A stretch of 17,588 nt of DNA from CAYUNA01 sp047629355 (GCA_047629355.1 JBLHWU010000140.1:1-17588), one strand, 5' to 3'; shown: positions 6,810-14,265, counted from the first letter of the stretch. Notes: generated from the sequence alone by a model not told the origin. Numbers and translations are program-made.

Positions 6810-7955
6810 ATGTCAAAAATTTTCGCTTCCATTGCCTGTAATTTAGATGCTGCGTTGTTGTCTGCAACACTTCCTCTTTTTGCGGCGGAAGAAGTAGAAG
6901 CTATTGAATGGTCTTTTGATACTTTGAATGCAGAAAGGAACATTCCGCCGTGGTTTACGGAATTATTGATTGCATTTGGGGCAGAAAATTGCCTGATTGG
7001 TCACGGAGTGTTCTTCTCTCTTTTTTCTGGAAAATGGTCAAAAGAACAAGAAAATTGGCTACAACAGTTAGAGAAAAAGTCCCAATATTTCAATTTCGAC
7101 CACATCACCGAACATTTTGGATTTATGACAGGTGCCAATTTTCATCAAGGCGCACCGATTAGCATTCCCTTTACTAAAACGACTCTGGCAATTGGGCAAG
7201 ACCGTCTGAAACGTATTTATCAAGCCTGTCAATGCCCCGTTGGTTTGGAAAATTTGGCATTCGCTTATTCCTTGGAAGAGATCGAACGGCATGGCGATTT
7301 TTTAGAAAAACTCATTGCGCCCATCAATGGATTTATCATTTTAGATTTGCACAATTTGTATTGCCAACTCCATAATTTTGGACGTTCCTTTGAAGATATT
7401 ATCCAATTGTATCCACTTGACTGCGTGCGGGAAATTCATATTTCTGGAGGCAGTTGGGAAGATTCAGCCACTCAACCTGATAAAAAAATCAGACGAGATA
7501 CACACGACGATAACGTTCCTGAAAAGGTTTTCGAATTTTTGGAGAAAGCAATTCCGCTATGTCCAAATTTAAAATTTGTCGTCTTAGAACAAATAGGAAC
7601 AGGTTTGAAAACGACGAAAAGTCAATTGGCATTTCAAAATGATTTTCGCCGAATGAAGTCCATCGTGAAATTTCAAAATGAAAAGATTACATTCCAATCT
7701 ACTAATGATTTTTTGCCAACAGGAGCCTTCGTTCTTAATTCTCCTATTGAAAATTTGGCTTTACAAGAAGAACAAAAAACTTTGTCAAATATTTTAGAAA
7801 CCGCCAAGGATTATCAACACGCTACCCAACTTTTACACACCTCGACTTTAGCTAATTCTGATTGGGAAATTGAAAGCTGGCAACCTGAAATGTTAGAGAC
7901 AGTCATCGCAATTGCACAAAAATGGAAAGATGGTTTTCAAAGCAAAGACGCTTAA
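6810..7955 (+). CDS. DUF692/MNIO family enzyme (multinuclear non-heme iron oxidase) with C-terminal extension
   Basis: MNIO enzymes are TIM-barrel oxidases with two or three iron ions that modify ribosomal peptides, usually at cysteine or aspartate; known members are MbnB, TglH, ChrH and the bufferin enzymes. The family motifs appear in order: GHGVFFS (64-70, H65), TEHFGF (100-105, E101/H102), GLENLAF (145-151, E147/N148), LDLHNLY (178-184, D179/H181/N182), EIHISGG (208-214) and DTHDDNVPEKVFEFLE (230-245, D230/H232). All expected metal-ligand positions seem present. At 381 residues it is longer than the usual 270-300; the barrel ends near 285, and about 290-381 is a helical, Trp/Glu-rich extension I do not recognise. 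No separate partner protein (RRE-containing or DUF2063) lies alongside, so the extension might replace it; this is inference. It is translationally close to the Cys-rich peptide upstream, and its stop overlaps that of the convergent receptor gene. Confidence 0.88.
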   Translation: MSKIFASIACNLDAALLSATLPLFAAEEVEAIEWSFDTLNAERNIPPWFTELLIAFGAENCLIGHGVFFSLFSGKWSKEQENWLQQLEKKSQYFNFDHITEHFGFMTGANFHQGAPISIPFTKTTLAIGQDRLKRIYQACQCPVGLENLAFAYSLEEIERHGDFLEKLIAPINGFIILDLHNLYCQLHNFGRSFEDIIQLYPLDCVREIHISGGSWEDSATQPDKKIRRDTHDDNVPEKVFEFLEKAIPLCPNLKFVVLEQIGTGLKTTKSQLAFQNDFRRMKSIVKFQNEKITFQSTNDFLPTGAFVLNSPIENLALQEEQKTLSNILETAKDYQHATQLLHTSTLANSDWEIESWQPEMLETVIAIAQKWKDGFQSKDA

Positions 7956-9907
7956 AATTCAAACATCCCCATCACCTCAAACGACCGCCCCGGCATCGGT
8001 CTAAACGCCAACACTTCGTAATCTTCATTCCATAAATTATTGATTGTCAATTGAATACTGGCATTTTTTTTTCTGAACTGAAGAGTATGTCCAAGTAACA
8101 ATTGCGCCGTATCATAAGCATCCGCAGCTTCGTCGGCATTGTTATCGCGAGTGGTTTCCCGTTTGCCGACGTATTGATGTTGATAGGTTAAAAAGGTACT
8201 TTTTCGAGCCATTTTCAAACTCAAATTTGCGGTATTTCGAGGAACGTATAGCAACTGTTTGCCAAGCTGCCGTGGATTATCACCGTCATTTATTTTCTCG
8301 ATTGTGGACTTCGTATAGGCATAATTAGCATTGGTTGAAAATTGCCAATCATTGCGTGTATATTTTATAAAAATAGCGGTTTCAATCCCTCTCGAATGCA
8401 CTTCTCGCTTATTTTGAGGTTGCCAAGTTGAACCCGTCGGTTGCCAAAGAATCCAGTTTTCAATAATAGAATTGAAGGCAGTCATTCCTGATTTGAAGTG
8501 CCAATTATTAAGCTTTTTTTCAACATCAAAACCTGCTTCTCCACTCCATCCTTCTTCGGGTTTCAAATCTGGATTGCCTTGTCCGAAGCCGTCCGCCCAA
8601 AATAAATCGTTAAAAGTGGGCAAGTTATAGTTTTTAGAAACTTTTACACGAAAATTGAATAGCGCATTCATTTGAAAACTCGCACCCGTCGAACCGGTGA
8701 ATGGAATAAAATCACCATCCACTAATTCTTGCCGCAAATTCGTTGTCCAGTAAAGTCTTTCTTTTAAAAATTGTCGTTGATAAGAACCCCAAATCCCCGT
8801 TCGATTTTGCAATTGATTGCCATCAAAACCATCCGCTTCGGCAGCGCGCCGATGTTGCTGAATACCGAAACGAATAACCTGATTATTTTTCAAAAAAAGC
8901 GATTGTTCTAACTCTAAAATGAACGTTTTAGTCAAACTATTAGAGGAATCTACGACGCCGCTAAAAAATAATAATTCGTCTTGTAAATGCGCAACTTTCG
9001 CTTTCGTTGCGGAGGATTCACCGACTCGATTCCAGTCAATTCCAGCCCGCAAAGATTTATCATTTTGTTGGGCATCACTTGTCGTTTCGCTACGACTTGG
9101 CGGCAATTCGCGCTCCGTTTTTTGATACCAAAAATAGCTTTTTAAAGATTGCTTATCGTTGATTTTCAAATAGTTATCATTGGTAAAACCTATTTGAATT
9201 AAATTAGCGTGGGTCTGTCGATTGGGTGGGTTTTTTAATAATGGAAAATCGTTGACTACTGTTTTGTCACTAAACTTCACCGTACTATTCCATTTTTCCT
9301 TTGCAAAAGACAATTGACCAAATGCTTCTTGTTTTCCAAAACTACCAAGGTTGCCACCGACCGCACCGTGCAACCCATTTTTAGGTTTTTGAAAAGAATT
9401 TAAATGCAAACTCCCACCAATCGAACCGCTACCGTATCTCGCGCTACTTCCGCCTTTTTGCAAATCAATCTTTTCCATAAAAAAGACCGGCACTAAGTTA
9501 AAATCAACCGTTCCATTCATCGAACTTTGCAAATTCAATCCATTCCACAAAACCGCCGTATGATTGCTGCCCGTACCGCGTAAAGAAATTGTTGCCAAAC
9601 TACTCGCACCATAAGATTTGATAAAAACATTGCCCTTTTCAGATAGTAAACTACTCAAAGATTGCGTGCGATAGGTAACGAGGTCTTTTTTATCAAAATG
9701 CTGAATTTCACTGCCCGTGCCATCATTTTTAATTTGCTTCGCAGCCACGTCAACGGTACTTATATATATGGTCGTATCAATTTGAGCAGAAATCAGCGTA
9801 TTTATTTGAAGAAAAATGCACAATAAGATGCACCATTTTATGCTCAAAAACGAGACTTTGTTCCTAAAATTCGCTCCCTCGTCTATTATCTCGAATAAAA
9901 CATCCAT
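7952..9907 (-). CDS. TonB-dependent receptor, BtuB-like
   Basis: The outer-membrane receptor (651 residues) would import a small chelate such as cobalamin, a siderophore or another metal complex. It lacks the carboxypeptidase-like domain of the first receptor. The plug is at about 63-171 (VFIKSYGASSLATISLRGTG, then NHTAVLWNGLNLQSSMNG and SARYGSGSIGGSLHL), followed by a compact barrel ending in an aromatic FEF. The hydrophobic signal core is at about 24-40, preceded by 20 acidic residues; a TTG codon at 9847 would give a more normal signal peptide, so the start is uncertain. A -7-like TAATTTTC on this strand (9935-9928) fits a short leader to 9907. I see no cobalamin riboswitch in the 158-bp gap upstream, and no other B12 gene nearby. 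Its stop overlaps that of the MNIO gene on the other strand. Confidence 0.88.
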   Translation of the reverse strand: MDVLFEIIDEGANFRNKVSFLSIKWCILLCIFLQINTLISAQIDTTIYISTVDVAAKQIKNDGTGSEIQHFDKKDLVTYRTQSLSSLLSEKGNVFIKSYGASSLATISLRGTGSNHTAVLWNGLNLQSSMNGTVDFNLVPVFFMEKIDLQKGGSSARYGSGSIGGSLHLNSFQKPKNGLHGAVGGNLGSFGKQEAFGQLSFAKEKWNSTVKFSDKTVVNDFPLLKNPPNRQTHANLIQIGFTNDNYLKINDKQSLKSYFWYQKTERELPPSRSETTSDAQQNDKSLRAGIDWNRVGESSATKAKVAHLQDELLFFSGVVDSSNSLTKTFILELEQSLFLKNNQVIRFGIQQHRRAAEADGFDGNQLQNRTGIWGSYQRQFLKERLYWTTNLRQELVDGDFIPFTGSTGASFQMNALFNFRVKVSKNYNLPTFNDLFWADGFGQGNPDLKPEEGWSGEAGFDVEKKLNNWHFKSGMTAFNSIIENWILWQPTGSTWQPQNKREVHSRGIETAIFIKYTRNDWQFSTNANYAYTKSTIEKINDGDNPRQLGKQLLYVPRNTANLSLKMARKSTFLTYQHQYVGKRETTRDNNADEAADAYDTAQLLLGHTLQFRKKNASIQLTINNLWNEDYEVLAFRPMPGRSFEVMGMFEF

Positions 9908-9927
9908 GCACGTTCTTTTAACTTTAA

Positions 9928-9943
9928 GAAAATTATACCTTTG
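9928..9943. promoter_or_regulatory. Overlapping divergent promoters (yidC and BtuB-like receptor)
   Basis: On the plus strand TACCTTTG (9936-9943) is a perfect TAnnTTTG -7 box directed at yidC. Immediately next to it, the minus strand reads TAATTTTC (9935-9928), seven of eight bases of the same box, directed at the receptor. The -33 boxes are weak on both sides. The plus box predicts a leader of roughly 115 nt for yidC. Confidence 0.55.
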
Positions 9944-10065
9944 CGGCGAAAATTAAACAGGAGGTTTATTGTTGAGTTGCTTTATCGTTCAAAAACATCG
10001 AGCTAAACAATTTAACAATCAGGCAATTTAGCCATTCCTCAGTTACAGAATGCAAAAATAGTTGA

Positions 10066-11961
10066 ATGGACAAGAATACAGTCATTGGTTTTTCATTAAT
10101 TTTTTTAATTCTTATCGGTTGGAATTACATGACCTCTCCAACTGCGGAAGAAATTGAGAAGCAAGAGCAGCGTTTAGATTCGCTAAAACAAGCACAGCAG
10201 CTACAAATTGATAGTGTTGAATTGGCACAAAATTCCGTTCCTGCTGTCCCTGTGGATATGCCTGATTCTTTGAAACAGGTACAGTTATCCGGCACACACG
10301 GCGGTTTCGCACCAGCAGCATCAGGTACGGCCCAGGATATTGTGCTGGAAAATGATGTGCTTCGCGTTACGTTTTCTACCAAAGGTGGAATCGTGAAGTC
10401 GGCAGAGTTGAAGAAGTATTCCAAAATGGATTACAATAAGGAGACGCACGAGCCAATCTACTCGCCATTGATTTTGCTGGAAGATGTGAAAAATCGGTTT
10501 GAATATCTTTTACCAGTTAACGGAAAAGGTGACATTAGCTCGCAAAATTTGTTTTTCAAAGCCACCAAAAAAGGAAACACGGTTACGTTTTCTGCACCTG
10601 CAACGAACGGCGGTGCATTTGAACAAAGCTATACCTTGAGAGATAGTAGCTATTCCATGGATTATGTGGTGAATTTGAATAATCTAAATGGTGTTTTGAA
10701 CCCGACAGCCCGAGAAATCAAACTAAATTGGGTGAATCACTTAGATAAATTGGAAGAAAACACCAAGTACGAGCGAAACTATGCTACTGTTTATTACAAG
10801 CCAACCGACGACAGTTTTGACAATTGTTCGTGTACTTCGGACGATGAAGAGGAGTTGGAAGGACAACGTTTAGATTGGTTGGTACATAGCAATCAGTTTT
10901 TTGCGACGGCTTTATTGGCGAAAGACAATCCATTTAAAGCATATAAGCAAGAGACCATTTTGCAGGATGAGGAAACTGGAGATAATCTGAAAATTTTAAG
11001 GTCTCAGATAGAGATTCCTTTCGATGGCAATCAATCTTTTGCCTTTGATATGTTTATGGGACCAACGGATTTTGAATTATTGGAAACCTATGGTAAGGAC
11101 TTGACAGATATTATTCCTTTTGGAACGGGTATTTTCGGAACCGTAAATCGCTGGATTGTGCGTCCGATTTTCCAAGCTTTGTCAAGTGTTATTGGTAGCG
11201 CAGGAATTGTAATCTTGATTTTGACCATTATTGTAAAGTTATTGGTATTTCCTTTGACTTATAAAATGATTCATTCTCAGTCAAAAATGGCGGCCTTGAA
11301 ACCGCAGTTGACCGCAATGAAAGATAAGTACAAAGATGACAGCCAAAAGCAACAAATGGAGTCAATGAAACTCTATCGAGAGTTTGGAGTGAATCCGATG
11401 GGTGGTTGTTTGCCGATGGCCTTGCAGATGCCGATTTGGTTTGCTTTGTATCGATTTTTCCCAGCGTCTATTGAGTTTCGGCAAGAGTCGTTTCTTTGGG
11501 CGAAGGATTTATCAAGCTACGATGCAGCGTTTTGGTTGCCGTTTGAAATTCCATTTTATGGTGACCATGTAAGTTTATTTACCTTGCTTTGGGCATTGAC
11601 AACCGTTGCTTATTCTTGGTACAATATGCGTCACTTGGATATGAATGCGATGAGCAATCCGATGATGAAATACATGCAATATGGTATGCCGATTATGTTT
11701 CTATTTTTCTTTAATGGATTCTCTTCGGGACTGACTTGTTACTTGTTTTTTAGTAGTTTGTTCAATATTGCGCAAACAGTGATTACCAAAAACTACTTGA
11801 TTAATCACGATAAAATCAAGAAGGAACTGGCAGAATACAAGAAGAAACCGAAGAAAAAAGGTGGCTTCCAAGAGCGATTATCGAAAGCCTTAGAAGAACA
11901 GCAAAAAGTTCAGGCTGACCGTGATGCGACGACGGGAAGTAAGAAAAAGAAGAAGCGGTAA
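10066..11961 (+). CDS. yidC: Membrane protein insertase YidC (Oxa1 family)
   Basis: YidC inserts and folds inner-membrane proteins, alone or with SecYEG. The 631-residue protein has an N-terminal membrane anchor (about 6-22), a charged, Gln-rich linker, a large periplasmic beta domain (about 88-345) and the insertase core from about 355 to 580. The core includes VGS-like helix 2 ending ILTIIVKLLVFPLT, the amphipathic coiled hairpin (KMAALKPQLTAMKDKY), GVNPMGGCLPMALQMPIWFALYRF and the last helices near 503-575. The residue equivalent to the catalytic-groove arginine of E. coli is K391, a conservative change. The C-terminal tail is very Lys-rich (KKKKKR end), suited to ribosome contact. Acidic loop 251-266 contains C254 and C256. 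In many Bacteroidota pyrG is the upstream neighbour; here a divergent receptor is. Confidence 0.97.
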   Translation: MDKNTVIGFSLIFLILIGWNYMTSPTAEEIEKQEQRLDSLKQAQQLQIDSVELAQNSVPAVPVDMPDSLKQVQLSGTHGGFAPAASGTAQDIVLENDVLRVTFSTKGGIVKSAELKKYSKMDYNKETHEPIYSPLILLEDVKNRFEYLLPVNGKGDISSQNLFFKATKKGNTVTFSAPATNGGAFEQSYTLRDSSYSMDYVVNLNNLNGVLNPTAREIKLNWVNHLDKLEENTKYERNYATVYYKPTDDSFDNCSCTSDDEEELEGQRLDWLVHSNQFFATALLAKDNPFKAYKQETILQDEETGDNLKILRSQIEIPFDGNQSFAFDMFMGPTDFELLETYGKDLTDIIPFGTGIFGTVNRWIVRPIFQALSSVIGSAGIVILILTIIVKLLVFPLTYKMIHSQSKMAALKPQLTAMKDKYKDDSQKQQMESMKLYREFGVNPMGGCLPMALQMPIWFALYRFFPASIEFRQESFLWAKDLSSYDAAFWLPFEIPFYGDHVSLFTLLWALTTVAYSWYNMRHLDMNAMSNPMMKYMQYGMPIMFLFFFNGFSSGLTCYLFFSSLFNIAQTVITKNYLINHDKIKKELAEYKKKPKKKGGFQERLSKALEEQQKVQADRDATTGSKKKKKR

Positions 11962-11965
11962 CTCT

Positions 11966-12037
11966 TGTAGCAGCGACTTTAGTCGCCCAGCAATCTAATT
12001 AAAGTGTAGCAACTTGGCGACTGAAGTAGCCGCTACA
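11966..12037. repeat. Inverted pair of 22-bp repeats after yidC
   Basis: The arms at 11966-11987 and 12016-12037 match at 19 of 22 positions in inverted orientation; outer ends are TGTAGC and GCTACA, inner ends AGTCGCC and GGCGACT. The left arm has its own perfect hairpin GCGACT/AGTCGC (11973-11986). The unit has the form of a dispersed intergenic repeat and lies between the yidC stop and its terminator. Confidence 0.65.
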
Positions 12038-12041
12038 GAAC

Positions 12042-12079
12042 AAAAAAGCCATCAGGAATAATTTTCTGACGGCTTTTTT
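12042..12079 (+). terminator. Rho-independent terminator of yidC
   Basis: AAAAAAGCCATCAG (12042-12055) pairs with CTGACGGCTTTTTT (12066-12079) with one A/C mismatch and a 10-nt loop, and the T run is part of the stem base. The A run on the left makes it potentially bidirectional. Confidence 0.85.
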
Positions 12080-12158
12080 TATTTTGAAATGCGTAAAATG
12101 TTCTTACTTTTATGCAAGTTATCCAAGAAAACCATCTTTTAAATACGTACTTTATTTA

Positions 12159-12290
12159 CCAAATGATGAATTATAAATGATAAACGATGCATTCACAATA
12201 AGATCGGTTTGTATTTATTTCATAAATAATCAAATACATAAGTAATACGTAATAATTACTAACCTCCGTTCTCAATTATTCATCATTTGG
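12159..12290. repeat. 132-bp segment bounded by perfect 13-bp inverted repeats
   Basis: CCAAATGATGAAT (12159-12171) is the exact reverse complement of ATTCATCATTTGG (12278-12290). Inside are further short palindromes, TTATTT/AAATAA (12215-12229) and AGTAAT/ATTACT (12241-12260). There is no open frame and no clear target duplication, so this may be a small non-autonomous element or its remnant. Confidence 0.5.
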
Positions 12291-12313
12291 CGAAGACATT
12301 GTATCCAGAATCT

Positions 12314-12363
12314 CCGTTAAAAGTGGTTAGCTATCTGACCACTGTCTTTTGACAGTAAAACGG
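12314..12363 (+). promoter_or_regulatory. Nested hairpins in the leader of the DUF6438 lipoprotein gene
   Basis: Three stems are stacked 40-90 nt before the start codon: CCGTT (12314-12318) with AACGG (12359-12363), AGTGGT (12322-12327) with ACCACT (12338-12343), and ACTGTC (12341-12346) with GACAGT (12351-12356). The last two share bases 12341-12343, so they compete at one end. This could be a structured 5' leader; no known riboswitch class is recognised. Confidence 0.4.
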
Positions 12364-12403
12364 TCTGACTTCTGAAATTTATTTCAAAACAAAAACTTAA
12401 AGC

Positions 12404-12985
12404 ATGAAATTTACAATCCTTTCAATAATTCTCCTCCTTACCGTTGTCTTCGTAGCTTGTAATAAAAAAGCTGCAGAGCAAACAGTAGAAACTGCTACAA
12501 CGGAAGTCCCTGCAGTTGCAACACCTGCTCCACCTCCAGTTGTAGAGCCCCAACCTGAAACGCCAATAGAATCAACCAAATCAAATCAAGAGATTTATGT
12601 AATGGTGAAGTTCAAGAAAACACCTTGTTATGGGAAATGTGCAATGTATGATGTGCAACTATTCAACAACGGACGAGTGGTTTACAATGGTAAAAAATTC
12701 GTAGCGCGCGTTGGTGTATATGAGGCAAAAATATCGGAAGCTAATGTAAAAATGGTTAAACAAAAGTTCTTCGACGTTGAATTTTTAGATATGGCGGGTG
12801 AGTACCCAATAGATGGACAAAAAATTGCGGATTTGCCTTCTACCATCATTGATTTTCGAGTAGGAGATATGATTAAGCAAGTGCATGATAAACACGGTGC
12901 GCCAGAGAAATTGAAGGCATTTGAAATATGGTTAGCTGATTATTTTGACGGCTTAGCTTGGGTGAAAATAGCGCAGAAGGATTAA
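12404..12985 (+). CDS. DUF6438 domain lipoprotein
   Basis: The 193-residue protein starts with a lipoprotein signal ending VFVAC (C19 lipidated), followed by a flexible Pro/Thr/Glu/Val-rich linker (20-60) and a compact domain (about 62-190). The domain starts with the sequence KKTPCYGKCAMYDVQLF (C75 and C79), then NNGRVVYNG, which is the hallmark of DUF6438: a Cys-x3-Cys pair before a beta hairpin. The function of this family is unknown; the paired cysteines could form a disulfide once exported. It is monocistronic, flanked by repeat elements, with a structured leader and no convincing -7 box close by. A cell-envelope location is supported by the lipobox; inner or outer leaflet cannot be told. 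Confidence 0.85.
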   Translation: MKFTILSIILLLTVVFVACNKKAAEQTVETATTEVPAVATPAPPPVVEPQPETPIESTKSNQEIYVMVKFKKTPCYGKCAMYDVQLFNNGRVVYNGKKFVARVGVYEAKISEANVKMVKQKFFDVEFLDMAGEYPIDGQKIADLPSTIIDFRVGDMIKQVHDKHGAPEKLKAFEIWLADYFDGLAWVKIAQKD

Positions 12986-12996
12986 AATTCTTACTG

Positions 12997-13167
12997 TTCT
13001 TAGGAACGCCCAATAAATAAATCTAGTTTCTTGAGCGTGAGATTTTATTCTCATTTTTTGCTTTGAAAGTGCGATTTATGTTGATATAATGAGTACTTTT
13101 AAAGTGAACGATAGAGGCAAAATATCCTGTCAAGAAGCGATAGTTATTTGTTTCGCGTTCCTTAGAA
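12997..13167. repeat. Long imperfect palindrome (about 171 bp), MITE-like
   Basis: The ends TTCTTAGGAACGC (12997-13009) and GCGTTCCTTAGAA (13155-13167) match in inverted orientation at 12 of 13 positions. Pairing continues inward with mismatches, including TTCTTGA near 13029-13035 against TCAAGAA near 13129-13135, so that the whole segment folds back on a centre near 13082. There is no gene inside and no clear target duplication. Confidence 0.55.
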
Positions 13168-13170
13168 GTT

Positions 13171-13204
13171 AAAACATGGTGATTCTCAAAAATCACCATG
13201 TTTT
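13171..13204. terminator. Bidirectional terminator between the DUF6438 and yqgE genes
   Basis: AAAACATGGTGATT (13171-13184) and AATCACCATGTTTT (13191-13204) form a perfect 14-bp stem with a 6-nt loop, ending in a T run on either strand. It sits 16 nt past the stop of yqgE (minus strand) and about 185 nt past that of the DUF6438 gene. Confidence 0.85.
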
Positions 13205-13220
13205 AGGTAACGCGTAGTAA

Positions 13221-13778
13221 TTAATTATAATCAATCCCTTCCGGCATTTGAGCAATCACTTCAAACGCATTTCCTTTACTATTCATAATTTGTGTCCACA
13301 ATTCTTCGTGTTTGCCCTCAAAAAGATAGTCCGCATCCATATCCGCTAAAACCCATGAACCACCTTCCAGTTCTTCTTCCAATTGTCCTTCCGACCATCC
13401 AGAATAACCGACATAAAATCTAATGTTTTCAGGCTGAACTACACCAGCCCCAATCAATACTTTCAATTTTTTAAAATCACCGCCCCAATAGATGTCTTCA
13501 CCAATTTTGGTACTTTTCTCCAAAACATCTCCCAAATTGTGAATATAATGGATGGTATCTGTTTGAACTGGTCCACCATAAAAAACAACAGAATCGAAAT
13601 CAGGAAAATCAGCGACCAATGCCTCAATATTCATGTCCAATTGCTTGTTAAGAATAAAGCCAACGCTCCCATCTTCACTATAGTCTGTCAGTAGAATAGC
13701 CGCTCGTTTAAAGTTAGAGTCTTGCATAAAAGGGTCAGCAAGTAAAACCTTCCCAGTAGATATTTGGTGTTTAATCAT
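13221..13778 (-). CDS. yqgE: YqgE/AlgH family protein (UPF0301)
   Basis: The 185-residue cytosolic protein belongs to the YqgE/AlgH (DUF179) family, which is widespread and lacks an agreed biochemical role; AlgH was named for an effect on alginate in Pseudomonas. Family signatures are GKVLLADPFMQDSNFKRAAILL (starting at 9; key residues L13, D15, F23, R25), GSVGFILNK (37-45), YGGPV (67-71) and YVGYSGWSEGQLEEEL (122-137), ending GSW. Length is normal. A perfect -7 box TATCTTTG lies on the minus strand at 13894-13887, giving a leader of about 100 nt. It is followed by a strong bidirectional terminator, so it is monocistronic. Confidence 0.93.
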   Translation of the reverse strand: MIKHQISTGKVLLADPFMQDSNFKRAAILLTDYSEDGSVGFILNKQLDMNIEALVADFPDFDSVVFYGGPVQTDTIHYIHNLGDVLEKSTKIGEDIYWGGDFKKLKVLIGAGVVQPENIRFYVGYSGWSEGQLEEELEGGSWVLADMDADYLFEGKHEELWTQIMNSKGNAFEVIAQMPEGIDYN

Positions 13779-13886
13779 ATTAGTAATTTTCTTTTGTCAA
13801 TTTGTATAACAAGGGAACCCAGTAGTAAGTTGTCGCTGAAAAACTTCTTTTCTTGGCCTAAAAATGAAATATTAATTTGATTTATG

Positions 13887-13894
13887 CAAAGATA
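13887..13894 (-). promoter_or_regulatory. Promoter -7 box of yqgE
   Basis: Reading the minus strand, TATCTTTG matches the Bacteroidota box TAnnTTTG at every fixed base. No clear -33 box is seen. The predicted transcript starts near 13880. Confidence 0.5.
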
Positions 13895-13944
13895 ATTCAA
13901 GAAATTTAAAAAATATGGCTTTATTGCGTGAGGGTTTTAGGCGT

Positions 13945-14223
13945 TTAAAATTTCATCCAAGCCAATTCCCCACCCATTAATCCAACAAATAATAAAGCCG
14001 TTAGAATAGGTGCAATTACCGAAACCGCCATGCCCCAAAAATACCACCTCGGCACTTTTGACCGCTCCAACAATTCGGCAATCAATGAAACAATGAGCAC
14101 ACAAAATGCGATAATCGCAAAAGTCGTCGAAATTAGCGTGGCAATATAATCATTCCACACCCAAAACAAGCCATAAAGCAATACTTGAATTAAAAACAGT
14201 TCGATTGGTCGGATTCTTTGCAT
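13945..14223 (-). CDS. Small three-helix membrane protein, function unknown
   Basis: I do not recognise this 92-residue protein. Starting at the ATG at 14223 (MQRIRPIELF), it has three hydrophobic helices: about 8-24 (LFLIQVLLYGLFWVW), 29-51 (ATLISTTFAIIAFCVLIVSLIA) and 66-86 (WYFWGMAVSVIAPILTALLFV). The basic-acidic stretch ELLERSKVPRW joins helices 2 and 3. An upstream TTG at 14235 in frame is less likely. It is divergent from the protease gene, with 80 bp between the two start codons, and is followed by 166 bp before yqgE on the same strand. It could be mistaken for a shadow frame, but the clean hydrophobic pattern and lack of any competing gene support it. Confidence 0.65.
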   Translation of the reverse strand: MQRIRPIELFLIQVLLYGLFWVWNDYIATLISTTFAIIAFCVLIVSLIAELLERSKVPRWYFWGMAVSVIAPILTALLFVGLMGGELAWMKF

Positions 14224-14265
14224 TTTCAAAGACAACTTTAAAGATGATGAGTTACAGGATATTGT

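Noticed and set aside
9908..10065. Cobalamin riboswitch upstream of the BtuB-like receptor
   Set aside because: The gap is short, contains promoters for both genes, and I see no B12-box-like conserved core on the minus strand.
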